From Planctomycetota bacterium (GTDB lineage: Bacteria; Planctomycetota; Phycisphaerae; UBA1845): a stretch of DNA of 64,000 bases. The stretch is from positions 18,833-82,832 of the forward strand of contig JAKQDH010000027.1 in assembly GCA_029558835.1 (NCBI GenBank), read 5' to 3'. This document shows, piece after piece, positions 19,013-26,881 of this stretch (positions within the stretch are counted from its first letter, which is position 1; every line of letters starts with the position of its first letter). The position numbers and the translations under genes were made by a program. A model generated the notes under the pieces. It made no database searches. It was not told the DNA's origin and saw only the letters and a program-made list of their open reading frames with translations.

Positions 19013-19394
19013 AGGGTGCGTTCGTCCTCCGGGCGAAGGGGAGAATGAGGAGAGTAGTCCCGCGCCCAGGGCCTGGAAGGCCCTGGCAACCATCGCCCGC
19101 CCTCCGGGCGGAGGAGCACGTCGGTTCCTCGCCCCGCACCACGATGTTGCTGAACGTGGCATGATGGAGCGGGGCCGAGGAGAACTTCGTTTCCTCGCCC
19201 GGCATCACGTTGGTACTGCACCCGCAGCGCGTTCGTTCTTCGCACGCAGCGTGTTGGTTCCAGGCCGGGGGGTCACGCGCGTCCTCGCCCGGAGGGCGCG
19301 CGATCGTTGCCAGGGACTTCTGGTCCCTGGGAAGGCGCCCGCTTCTTTCTTCTTGTTCCTCTTCTCATTCGTCCGCCCGGAGGGCGGACGCACC
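19013..19394. repeat. Long inverted repeat with paired internal hairpins
   Basis: Arm 1 (about 19013-19116) and arm 2 (about 19281-19394) are inverted copies. Each arm holds a hairpin: CCAGGGCC/GGCCCTGG in arm 1 and CCAGGGAC/GTCCCTGG in arm 2. The differing base pair has changed on both sides of the stem. Each arm also carries CGCCC-TCC-GGGCG. It fills most of the 823 bp valS-GNAT spacer (18783-19605), where I see no gene. Confidence 0.75.
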
Positions 19395-19605
19395 CCCCGG
19401 ACCCGTCGCACGTGCGCGGTAGAGGTAGCCCACGCTTGCTGGGCGCAGGTAAGTGACGATCCTCCGCCACACCTGGGGACGCTGGACACGCACCTTCCCC
19501 CTTGGGGGAGGATAACGCAAGAGGCGAGGGGACGCCGACTCGACACTCCCGCAACTCCTCCGCACCCATAGGAGAGGTTGTGGTGACCACCGCCGGTTTG
19601 GCAGA

Positions 19606-20148
19606 CTACTCGGGCGTCGCAGCCTCCGCTTGCATCACCGTATCAAACGGCGGCGACAACCGGATCATCCCGCGCACTCGCGCCAGCGCGCCAGCCACCA
19701 ACTCCCGCACCATGAACGCCTCGTCCGGCACCGGAAACGGCGCCTCCAGGCCGTGCGTGCGCGCCGGTTCAAAGCCAAAGCGCGGGTAGTACCACGGATG
19801 CCCCACCACGACGACGACTACGTGGCCCTTGCGTCGGCAGGCCTCCAGCCCCGCCCACGTAAGCTGCGTCCCGACGCCCTGCCGTTGTCGCTGGGGCACT
19901 ACGGCCAACGGCGCCAGCGTCTGCACGGTGTGTGTGATGCCGTCTCCTTCAATCCGCAGCGGCGTGAACAGGATATGCCCGACGATCCGACCGGCTTCTT
20001 CCGCCACGAGCGACAGCTCAGGATCGAACTCGGGCTGCGCCCGCAAGTCTCGCACCAGCCGCGGCTCGATCTCCTGCCCGAACGCAGTGCGGTTCACGTG
20101 GTCAATCGCATCGTAGTCGGCAGGTTGTTCACCTCGAATCGTCAGCAT
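19606..20148 (-). CDS. GNAT-family N-acetyltransferase (YhbS-like)
   Basis: The 180-residue GCN5-related acetyltransferase has LAPLAVVPQRQRQGVGTQL as the strand-4 and acetyl-CoA pyrophosphate loop (Q/RxxGxG). GHPWYYPRFGFEPA follows, characteristic of the YhbS subgroup. The start at 20148 (MLTIRGEQPADYDAI) is preferred, since the frame upstream runs into the family B repeat. The substrate cannot be told. It stands alone between repeat-filled spacers. Confidence 0.8.
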   Translation of the reverse strand: MLTIRGEQPADYDAIDHVNRTAFGQEIEPRLVRDLRAQPEFDPELSLVAEEAGRIVGHILFTPLRIEGDGITHTVQTLAPLAVVPQRQRQGVGTQLTWAGLEACRRKGHVVVVVVGHPWYYPRFGFEPARTHGLEAPFPVPDEAFMVRELVAGALARVRGMIRLSPPFDTVMQAEAATPE

Positions 20149-20183
20149 ATGTTCGTTCCATCGGGTGGCACGCCCAAGCCCAT

Positions 20184-20293
20184 CGGGTGGCATGCCCAAG
20201 CCCGCCCTAAGCGGGCGCCGGCATGCATCCTTCGCTCACGCACGCAGCGCAATCGACGCCGGCATGGCGGCGCTGCGCTTGGCCATGCCACCC
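20184..20293. repeat. Family B palindromic repeat, copy 2
   Basis: It runs from GGGTGGCATGCCCAAGCCCG to CTTGGCCATGCCACCC. A degenerate extra half unit lies just before it (20163-20180). It is reversed relative to the copy at 2376 and lies between the GNAT gene start and the ftcD stop codon. Confidence 0.8.
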
Positions 20294-20314
20294 GTCACCA
20301 CGTCGCGCCACCCC

Positions 20315-22006
20315 CTACATCTTCCCATTCACAATCTCAAGAATCTCCCGTTCCTTCGCGATCGCTTTCTCCCTGATCTCACCGGCGCGCGTGAGGATGT
20401 TGTTGAGCCACTGTTTGTCTTCGATGCTGCCGGCGTTGATCTTGACGTTGAGGAACGCGCCCATGACGGCCGAGCGCGCGGCCAGGGCGCCCACACCGGC
20501 ATCTGAGACCGAGGCCGGGTTGCCCTCCTTTGCCATCGCCTCGATGACTTCCAGCGCGGCAAACGCCGTCTGCATCGTCTGCAACGGGACCTCGATCGCG
20601 TGCCTGGTCGCTTCCTGAATCGCCTGCTTCCGAGCGGCCTTCTCCTCGTCGCTGCCTTTGGGCAGGCCGAACGCCGCCATCAGCCGGTTGAACGCGTCGG
20701 TATCCTCGTCGATCAGTCGCAGCAGACGGTCGTGATACTCCTTGCCGCGCACCGCCCAGTCGGAGAACTCCTCCCAGCGCTCATCCCAACCACGCTTGTG
20801 CGACGAGAGGTTGGCCACCATCGTGCCGAGAGCCGCGCCGAAAGCACCCATGGTCGCCGCAATCGACCCCCCGCCCGGCGCCGGCGACTCGGAGGCCGTC
20901 TCGTGGACAAAGGCCTTCACCGTCATATCCACGAGCCGCTTCTGCTTCTTCTGGCCCTTGGCGATGGCGTACTCGATGATCTTCTCGTCCGGCTTGAACG
21001 GATACAGATCGTTGAGCCCCAGCGACTTGACCGCGATCTTGATAAGTTCCTCATCGCACACCCCCAGTGACCGCTGCTGTTTGCGCAGGAAGTACCGGCC
21101 GGCCTCCAACATTGCGTGCAGCGGGATCAGGCCCACCAGCTCCGACCCCGTCACGCGCACGCCGCGGGCCTGGGCCTTCTCGCACACCTCATCAAACGCA
21201 ATGTGCACCGGCGTCACCGTCAGGTCGGTCAGGTTGATGGATATCTGCGCGATGCCGTACTCCTCGATATACCAACCGATCGCCTTGACGGACTTCAGCG
21301 TGCCGGGCTCCCACACTTTCTCGCCCTTCTCATCGAGCACCGGCGTGCCCGTCAGCGTACCATCAACGGTCTTGACCCGGCCGCGCTCGCGCACGTCGTA
21401 GGCAATCGCGTTGGCGCGACGTGTCGAGGTGGTGTTCAGATTGACGTTGTACGCGACGAGGAAGTTGCGCGCCCCGACAGCCGTCGCGCCCAACTTCGCA
21501 TTAAAGGTCGCGGGCCCGAAATCAGGTTTCCACTCCGGCCGGCGCAGCTTCTCGGCGAGCCCCTCGTACTCACCGGCCCGCACCGTGGCCAGGTTCCTGC
21601 GTTCCGGCGACCGGGCAGCGAACTCGTAACAATAGATGGTCATGCCCACCTCGTCCGCCAAGCGCTTGGCGAGGCGGTGGGCATACTGCGCCGTCTCCTC
21701 CATCGTGATATTGGCGACGGGGACGAGCGGGCAGACGTCCATTGCCCCGAAGCGCGGATGAGCGCCGTGGTGTTTGCGCATGTCGATGACCTCGGCCGCC
21801 TTGCGTGCCGCGCGCACGGCCGCCTCCAGCACCGGTTCCGGCGGGCCCACGAATGTGACCACGGTCCGGTTGGTCGCCTGCCCCGGGTCCACGTCGAGCA
21901 GTTTCACGCCCTCGACCGTCTCGATCTGGTCCGTGATCTGCTTGATGAGGGCGCGGTCCCTGCCCTCGCTGAAGTTCGGTACACACTCGATCAGTTGGTC
22001 CGTCAT
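20315..22006 (-). CDS. ftcD: Bifunctional glutamate formimidoyltransferase / formimido-THF cyclodeaminase
   Basis: The 563-residue protein transfers the formimino group of N-formimino-L-glutamate (histidine degradation) to tetrahydrofolate, then deaminates it to 5,10-methenyl-THF. Residues 1 to about 330 are the transferase (ECVPNFSEGR; HHGAHPRFGAMD with the candidate catalytic H83). Residues about 345-560 are the cyclodeaminase (ESPAPGGGSIAATMGAFGAALG). The fused layout and size match the animal FTCD enzyme (541 residues). folD lies 59 bp upstream on the same strand and uses the same methenyl-THF pool. No other histidine-utilisation genes are nearby. Confidence 0.93.
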   Translation of the reverse strand: MTDQLIECVPNFSEGRDRALIKQITDQIETVEGVKLLDVDPGQATNRTVVTFVGPPEPVLEAAVRAARKAAEVIDMRKHHGAHPRFGAMDVCPLVPVANITMEETAQYAHRLAKRLADEVGMTIYCYEFAARSPERRNLATVRAGEYEGLAEKLRRPEWKPDFGPATFNAKLGATAVGARNFLVAYNVNLNTTSTRRANAIAYDVRERGRVKTVDGTLTGTPVLDEKGEKVWEPGTLKSVKAIGWYIEEYGIAQISINLTDLTVTPVHIAFDEVCEKAQARGVRVTGSELVGLIPLHAMLEAGRYFLRKQQRSLGVCDEELIKIAVKSLGLNDLYPFKPDEKIIEYAIAKGQKKQKRLVDMTVKAFVHETASESPAPGGGSIAATMGAFGAALGTMVANLSSHKRGWDERWEEFSDWAVRGKEYHDRLLRLIDEDTDAFNRLMAAFGLPKGSDEEKAARKQAIQEATRHAIEVPLQTMQTAFAALEVIEAMAKEGNPASVSDAGVGALAARSAVMGAFLNVKINAGSIEDKQWLNNILTRAGEIREKAIAKEREILEIVNGKM

Positions 22007-22065
22007 GCTTGAAGTCCCTCGTCGTTCACAGGCAGAGTTCGTCGGTGGAAGCGACCGTGGTTCCC

Positions 22066-22929
22066 TCAGACCTCGACCCCGAGTTGGAGGGCGGCCGCCC
22101 CGACGGTGTGTTCGATGAGCGTGGCGATGGTCATGGGGCCCACGCCGCCGGGCACCGGCGTGATCAAGGAGGCGGGCTCGATAACGGCGTCGAAATCCAC
22201 GTCACCGACGTTGCCCTCGTTGTAGCCGGCGTCCACGACGACCGCGCCGACCTTCACCCAGCCACCTTGCACGAAGCGTGCCTTCCCCACGGCCGCAATC
22301 AGCACGTCCGCGCCGCGGACGATGCTGGGCAGCGCCCGCGAGCGCGAATGGCAGAGCGTCACCGTGGCATGGGCATTGATGAGCAGCGACGCCATCGGGC
22401 GACCAAGGATCGGGCTGCGACCCAGCACGACCGCGTGCACCCCGTCCAGTTCCACGTGATACTCGCGCAGCAGCCGCATGATGCCCACCGGCGTACAAGC
22501 GCCGAAGGCCGGCATCCCCAGGATGATCCGCCCCAAGGCAGCGGAGCTCACCCCGTCCACGTCCTTGCTCAGCGGGATGGTCTCGAAAGCCGCCCGTTTG
22601 TCGATCGGCGTGGGGATGGGGTGCTGCACGATGATCCCGTGCACCGACGGATCAGCGGCCAGTTTGCGGACCTCGCCAACCAGTTGCTCAGTGGTGCTAT
22701 CGCGGGGCAGCTCGAGCACGAGCGACTTGATCCCCGCCTCCTCGCACCGCTTGCGTTTCATGCGGACGTACATGGCCGACGCGGGGTCGTCGCCGACCAG
22801 CACCGTGGCCAGGGTCGGCACGGCCCCGCTGCCCGCACGCAGTCTCTCCACTTTCGCAATCGCCCCCGCCAGGACGCGCCGCGCCAGTGGTTGACCATCC
22901 ATCAGTTTCGCTTTATTCGCCGGGTCCAT
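22066..22929 (-). CDS. folD: Methylene-THF dehydrogenase / methenyl-THF cyclohydrolase
   Basis: The 287-residue FolD protein interconverts 5,10-methylene-, 5,10-methenyl- and 10-formyl-THF. The signatures are VGDDPASAMYVRMKRKRCEE (Y54 and K58 of the YxxxK cyclohydrolase motif), QHPIPTP, KDVDG, GRSPILGRPMA and PVPGGVGPMTIA. Family length is normal. It precedes ftcD by 59 bp on the same strand and is probably co-transcribed, so methenyl-THF made from histidine breakdown passes directly to it. Confidence 0.95.
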   Translation of the reverse strand: MDPANKAKLMDGQPLARRVLAGAIAKVERLRAGSGAVPTLATVLVGDDPASAMYVRMKRKRCEEAGIKSLVLELPRDSTTEQLVGEVRKLAADPSVHGIIVQHPIPTPIDKRAAFETIPLSKDVDGVSSAALGRIILGMPAFGACTPVGIMRLLREYHVELDGVHAVVLGRSPILGRPMASLLINAHATVTLCHSRSRALPSIVRGADVLIAAVGKARFVQGGWVKVGAVVVDAGYNEGNVGDVDFDAVIEPASLITPVPGGVGPMTIATLIEHTVGAAALQLGVEV

Positions 22930-23175
22930 AGCGACACAGGGTAGCGGCTCCGCGCCCGGCTGTCACGGGTCACGCGGCAGCTACCGGACCACGGCGTCGA
23001 CGGCCGGGGAGGCATCACCGGGGCCTGCGGCGTATCTTAAACTTGAGCCGGAGCAAGCGTCGGCAGCCGCGGGTGAGGGCCCGCATGCCGGCGGGGAAGC
23101 CATGGGGTATCGCCGCCACCGGCCTGCGTCGGCCGCGGCTGACCGCCCCAGGGTGGGGTCAAAGAGGCAACCATA

Positions 23176-23958
23176 ATGTCCTGCCAGGGCACTGTCCCCG
23201 AAGTCTTCCTGCAAGCAGAGGCCGCCATCGCCGAGCTTGAGCAGGAAGTCCAAGCCTACAAGCACTGGGCTGATGAATGGGTCGCGCAGGTGCAGACCCG
23301 CGATCCGCCGCCAACCGGAACCGGTGAGGGTACTGCGGACGCCTCATCCTCCTGGCCCCCCGCCTATGCCGGGGCGCTGGGAGCCGCGGCTTTCTGGACG
23401 CAGTTTGCGGCCACTACCGACGCCGCGCCGGACCCGACTGCCACCACGGCCGGGACAACCGAGGCATCGGCAGACACGGCCACAGCCGCTTGTGTGGATG
23501 CGGATCTCCGCGTCGCCGAGACCACGCCGGGGCTGCCACCGGACACAGAGCCGGCCGGCCCGACCGAGGACTTTGCCGACGTGCAGTCGGCCATGCGCTC
23601 GGCGTTGGCGGCCGCGTATGCTGAACTCGAGACCGACGATGCCGAACCCCCCCGAGGCGCAGGTGCGCCACCGGTGCCTGCCCACGTTGCGGCCCCGGTC
23701 GGCGGCGGCAGTACGGACTACACCGACGATCTGATTGCCAAACCGTTGCCGGCGGAACCCGCCTGCCCACCGGTTGAAGCCGAGACCGAGACACCGCCCC
23801 CGGGCGACCTTGACCCCGTGGTCGCGCAGAAGCTGAGGATGCTACGTCGTCTCAACCCCAACAAGTCGCAGCAGGAGCTGCTCGCCCAGATCGCAGCGGA
23901 AGGGCACGCGCCGGGTCAGGCGACGCCCAACCGGAAGCGCTGGTTCGGCAGGAAATAG
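23176..23958 (+). CDS. Hypothetical Ala/Pro/Thr-rich acidic protein
   Basis: The 260-residue protein has no recognised family. Residues 8-35 could form a coiled coil (VFLQAEAAIAELEQEVQAYK). The middle (40-205) is low-complexity Ala/Pro/Thr/Glu, probably disordered. The C-terminus is a short basic-charged helix (VAQKLRMLRRLNPNKSQQEL) ending in KRWFGRK. AGAGG precedes the ATG, and codon positions keep GC-rich third bases, so it is likely a real gene. It is divergent from folD, 246 bp apart. Confidence 0.6.
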   Translation: MSCQGTVPEVFLQAEAAIAELEQEVQAYKHWADEWVAQVQTRDPPPTGTGEGTADASSSWPPAYAGALGAAAFWTQFAATTDAAPDPTATTAGTTEASADTATAACVDADLRVAETTPGLPPDTEPAGPTEDFADVQSAMRSALAAAYAELETDDAEPPRGAGAPPVPAHVAAPVGGGSTDYTDDLIAKPLPAEPACPPVEAETETPPPGDLDPVVAQKLRMLRRLNPNKSQQELLAQIAAEGHAPGQATPNRKRWFGRK

Positions 23959-24042
23959 GCACTCCCTCGAGACATGCGCACGTTCCCCGCGTCCGCGTGG
24001 CGAGCCGTGGGTCGCGCAGGTGTTTACCCTATTCGGTGCCGC

Positions 24043-24143
24043 GGATGCCACGCTTTCCCGCGACAGCCGTCGCGGGTAAGCATGTTCTTCCGACCGACTG
24101 CATGCCCACCCCCGCCCGGGGCTGCTGAGGGCATGGCACCCAC
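24043..24143. repeat. Family A nested palindromic repeat, copy 2 (inverted)
   Basis: It runs from GATGCCACGCTTTCCCGCG to GGGCATGGCACCCAC, opposite in orientation to the copy at 1211. The inner hairpin CCGCGACAG/CGTCGCGG and the CATGCCCACCCCCGCC arm are present. It lies in the spacer between the two convergent genes ending at 23958 and 24278. Confidence 0.8.
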
Positions 24144-24277
24144 GCTCATCGCGTATCGAGCTTCAGCCCGCGCAGCGCTACGCCGCCCGGATCGGCGCAC
24201 GATCGTGCACAGTTGTTCAGACGGGATCCGAGACGGCGATAGTGCCCTCCGCGTCGCGAGGCCAGGATGTTCCTGCC

Positions 24278-26881
24278 TCAGCGGGGCTCCTTTGCCTCCG
24301 CGCCCTCACCCCAGCCCCTCTCCCTGGAGGAGAGGGGTCCAAAGGGCGCGTGCCCGGGCACGCTGGCGACGTGGCCGGGCATGCGTGCGGCGGGCGTGGG
24401 CATGCGATCCGTCACCAGGGTGATTTCACGTGCGACGGCGTCGGCGGTCTTGCCCGCGGTGTCCACAACCATGTCCGCGGCGGCGGCGTAGAGCGCACTG
24501 CGAGCAGCCAATACCTTGCGCACCTCTTCGACGCCCTCGAGCGTCGTCAAGGGGGGACGCGAGCAGGAGGAGGTGAGATCAGCGCTGATGCGTGCCCACA
24601 GTTCCTCCGGCGGCGCGGTGAGCCAGATCACCGTGCCCAAGCTGCGGAGTCGGTTGATGTTCTGCGGGTCGAGGACGGCTCCGCCACCGACACTGATGAC
24701 GGACGGGTGCGCCGCCAGTGACGTGATGACTGCGGCCTCATAATCCCGGAAGCGTGCTTCGCCTTCCACGGCGAAGATGTCCGCGATCGAGCGGCCCGCA
24801 CGCGCGACGATTTCCGCGTCGGTGTCTACGTGCGGCAGGCCGAGCAGGTCGGCGAGCAGCCGGCCGACGGCGGTCTTGCCGCAGCCGCGATAGCCAATCA
24901 GGGCGATCGACGGCCGTGGACTGCATTGCCCGGCCGTGGCGGTTGGAGTGCTCTTCGAGGTCGGCTCTCGCGGTGCCCCCTCACCCTGCCCTCTCCCCCC
25001 GGGGGGGAGAGGGGTTGGGAGCACGTCCGCGGTTTGGAGCACGTCTGTGGTGGGGGGCGATGAGGTGAGGGCGGCGGTGAGGTGCGGACGGGCTGCGTCC
25101 AGGTCGGGCGTGCGGCCGGTCCAGAGGACAAACTGCCGGCCGGCCTGGCGAAGAAACATGTCGAGCCCGCCGAGCGTGGCGATGCCGGCGGCGGCCGCGT
25201 CGCGCAGCAGCTTGGTTGTGAGCGGGTTGTAGATCACATCGAAGACCAGTGCGCAGCCGCGGAGGGCCTCGGCAGGCATCGGCGAGGTGTCGGCCGCGGG
25301 CGTCATGCCGACATTCGTGCAGTTGATGAGGATGCTGCCGTTGCGCGCGGTGCGCTGGTCCCAGGCGGCGGGCGTGGCGCCAAGGGCGTCCGCCAGCCCG
25401 CGGGTGCGTTCCCGCGATCGGCCATAGATGGTCACGCGACCGCCCGCGTCACGCAGGCCGGTGACGATGGCGCGAGCGGCGCCGCCGGTGCCCAGCAGGT
25501 CCACCGACAGGCCTCTCAGGGCAGTCGCGAGTTCCGACAGTCTGCGGCTCTCCCCCCTCACCCTACCCTCTCCCCCACGGGGGAGAGGGGTTTGCTGCAC
25601 GCACGGAGGGCTGAACGGCGGCAGGGTTGGCGGCTGCGCTGGCGGCGGGGTTGGCGGCTGCGCTGGCGGCGGGGTTCGCGGCTGCGCTGGCGGCGGGGTT
25701 CGCGGCTGCGCTGGCGGCGGGGTTCGCGGCTGCGCTGGCGGTGCCCCCTCACCCGGCCCTCTCCCCCCGGGGGGGAGAGGGGTCATCTCCGAGGTGCATG
25801 CCCCATCGGAGAGCGCCTGGAGCGCCGTTGCGAGCGACTCCACGGCCGCAGGGGCGTCGGTGTTGTGGGCGGTGATGCCGGCGTCGGTGAACACCAGCGT
25901 GTTCGCGGCGCCGATGGCGTGGGCGGTCACATCGGGAACGATGTCGGAGCGGCGCAGGACTGCCTCCTTGTGGGGGATGGTGACGCTGAAGCCGCCGACG
26001 TGAAGCCACGGGCGTTGCCGACAGCCGTCGAGAAACCGGTGCAACGTGTCACCCTCGGGGCTGATCCGCAGGGGGAGGTGCACGGCGTTGATGCCGGCGT
26101 CGGCGAACCACCGGTTGAAGAGCAGCGGACTCAGCGAGTGGACGACGGGATCGCCGAGCACTCCGAAGACACGCGTGTTCTCGTCCAGAGCCTCCCAGCG
26201 ATAGAGCTGCTTCATCTGCGCCAGGGATAGTTGGCCGGGGGCCGTGGCGCGGGCAGGGTCGAGGGCGGCATAGACGCCCCAGGCGCGCAGCTTCCGGGCC
26301 AGCACGCGGGAGAGCAGACCCTCTTCGCCCATGGTCATCACGATCGCGGGGGCCGCGCTGTCGTGTAGCAGGTCCAGGCTCAGCAGGGCATCGCACGCGT
26401 CGCGGGCGCGGAAGACGAGCTTGGCAATCGCGTGGGGATGGGCGGCTTGCATCTCACGCAGCAGCGCGCGGGGCTCAGCGGGCGGTCCTGAGAAGTCGTG
26501 GAACGAGAGGATCAAGCGCGGGACTGCCCCCGGGCGCGGCGTGGCGGCCAGCAGCACCTTCTGCCGAATGTTGTCGGATCGACGCCAATCGGCGTATTCG
26601 CAATCGACGTACGCACCGCTGCCCCTTGCGGTCGCCAGGAGCAGGGCAACGCGCTCGCGGGTGTCGCCGTGGAAGTGCCCGCCCTCCTCGGCTGAGCGAC
26701 AGGTGAGAATCCAGGTGCGGTCGGCGTGGGCGCGAACGTGGCGATTGACGGCGGCCGGGTCGCCCTCGTACGTGTCGAGACGCAGCTCGACGGCATCCGC
26801 GCCGGCGTCCCAGGCGGCCCCCGCTTGCGGGCTGAGCGTCGCCGGGTCGTCGGCGAAGACGGACGCGATCAGCAGGGTCAT
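24278..26881 (-). CDS. Trifunctional AroD-AroE-AroK (dehydroquinase, shikimate dehydrogenase, shikimate kinase)
   Basis: One 867-residue protein covers three consecutive shikimate steps. Residues 1-235 are type I dehydroquinase (VELRLD, TCRSAEEGG, catalytic H128 in SFHDF, Schiff-base K154). Residues 238-605 are shikimate dehydrogenase (GDPVVHSLSP, K305 in IPHK, D342 in HNTD, GTGGAAR 464-470). Residues 657-825 are shikimate kinase (P-loop GYRGCGKT 663-670, DTD 686-688, GGG 732-734). Within AroE, about 87 residues (361-447) are inserted between the two domains, made of repeat-encoded peptides and a Pro-rich 8-residue tandem. The AroE-AroK linker and the C-terminal tail are also repeat-encoded. 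The ATG overlaps the upstream stop by 4 bp (ATGA), showing translational coupling. Confidence 0.9.
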   Translation of the reverse strand: MTLLIASVFADDPATLSPQAGAAWDAGADAVELRLDTYEGDPAAVNRHVRAHADRTWILTCRSAEEGGHFHGDTRERVALLLATARGSGAYVDCEYADWRRSDNIRQKVLLAATPRPGAVPRLILSFHDFSGPPAEPRALLREMQAAHPHAIAKLVFRARDACDALLSLDLLHDSAAPAIVMTMGEEGLLSRVLARKLRAWGVYAALDPARATAPGQLSLAQMKQLYRWEALDENTRVFGVLGDPVVHSLSPLLFNRWFADAGINAVHLPLRISPEGDTLHRFLDGCRQRPWLHVGGFSVTIPHKEAVLRRSDIVPDVTAHAIGAANTLVFTDAGITAHNTDAPAAVESLATALQALSDGACTSEMTPLPPGGRGPGEGAPPAQPRTPPPAQPRTPPPAQPRTPPPAQPPTPPPAQPPTLPPFSPPCVQQTPLPRGGEGRVRGESRRLSELATALRGLSVDLLGTGGAARAIVTGLRDAGGRVTIYGRSRERTRGLADALGATPAAWDQRTARNGSILINCTNVGMTPAADTSPMPAEALRGCALVFDVIYNPLTTKLLRDAAAAGIATLGGLDMFLRQAGRQFVLWTGRTPDLDAARPHLTAALTSSPPTTDVLQTADVLPTPLPPGGRGQGEGAPREPTSKSTPTATAGQCSPRPSIALIGYRGCGKTAVGRLLADLLGLPHVDTDAEIVARAGRSIADIFAVEGEARFRDYEAAVITSLAAHPSVISVGGGAVLDPQNINRLRSLGTVIWLTAPPEELWARISADLTSSCSRPPLTTLEGVEEVRKVLAARSALYAAAADMVVDTAGKTADAVAREITLVTDRMPTPAARMPGHVASVPGHAPFGPLSSRERGWGEGAEAKEPR
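24301..24338. repeat. Family C hairpin encoding the AroDEK C-terminal tail
   Basis: It reads CCCTCACCCCAGCCCCTCTC, then its complement GAGGAGAGGGG. On the coding strand it gives PLSSRERGWGEGAEA, the last residues of the shikimate kinase part, well beyond the normal end of AroK. Confidence 0.8.
24976..25015. repeat. Family C hairpin in the AroE-AroK linker
   Basis: CCCTCACCCTGCCCTCTCC is followed by an exact GGGGGAGAGGGG complement. In frame it encodes TPLPPGGRGQGEGAP at residues 623-637, between the end of the dehydrogenase and the kinase P-loop domain. Confidence 0.85.
25553..25782. repeat. Composite insertion within aroE: two family C hairpins flanking a tandem repeat
   Basis: Copies of the C hairpin at 25553-25590 and 25744-25782, in the same orientation, bracket the tandem array at 25622-25741. 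The coding frame reads TPLPPGGRGPGEGA through one and TPLPRGGEGRVRGE through the other. They are read in different frames because one spacer base differs, and neither contains a stop. The block lies between NTD and GTGGAAR of the dehydrogenase. Confidence 0.85.
25622..25741. repeat. 24 bp tandem repeat, about five units, inside aroE
   Basis: The unit is GCGGGGTTCGCGGCTGCGCT with GGCG completing 24 bp. The last three units (plus-strand order) are nearly identical and the first two vary slightly (TTGGCGG for TTCGCGG). It encodes five copies of an 8-residue PPAQPRTP/PPAQPPTP unit, likely an extended polyproline-rich linker. Copy number is probably variable by slippage. Confidence 0.9.

Noticed and set aside
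25622..25741. CRISPR array
   Set aside because: The repeat is a contiguous 24 bp tandem without spacers and lies in a coding frame. No cas genes are present.
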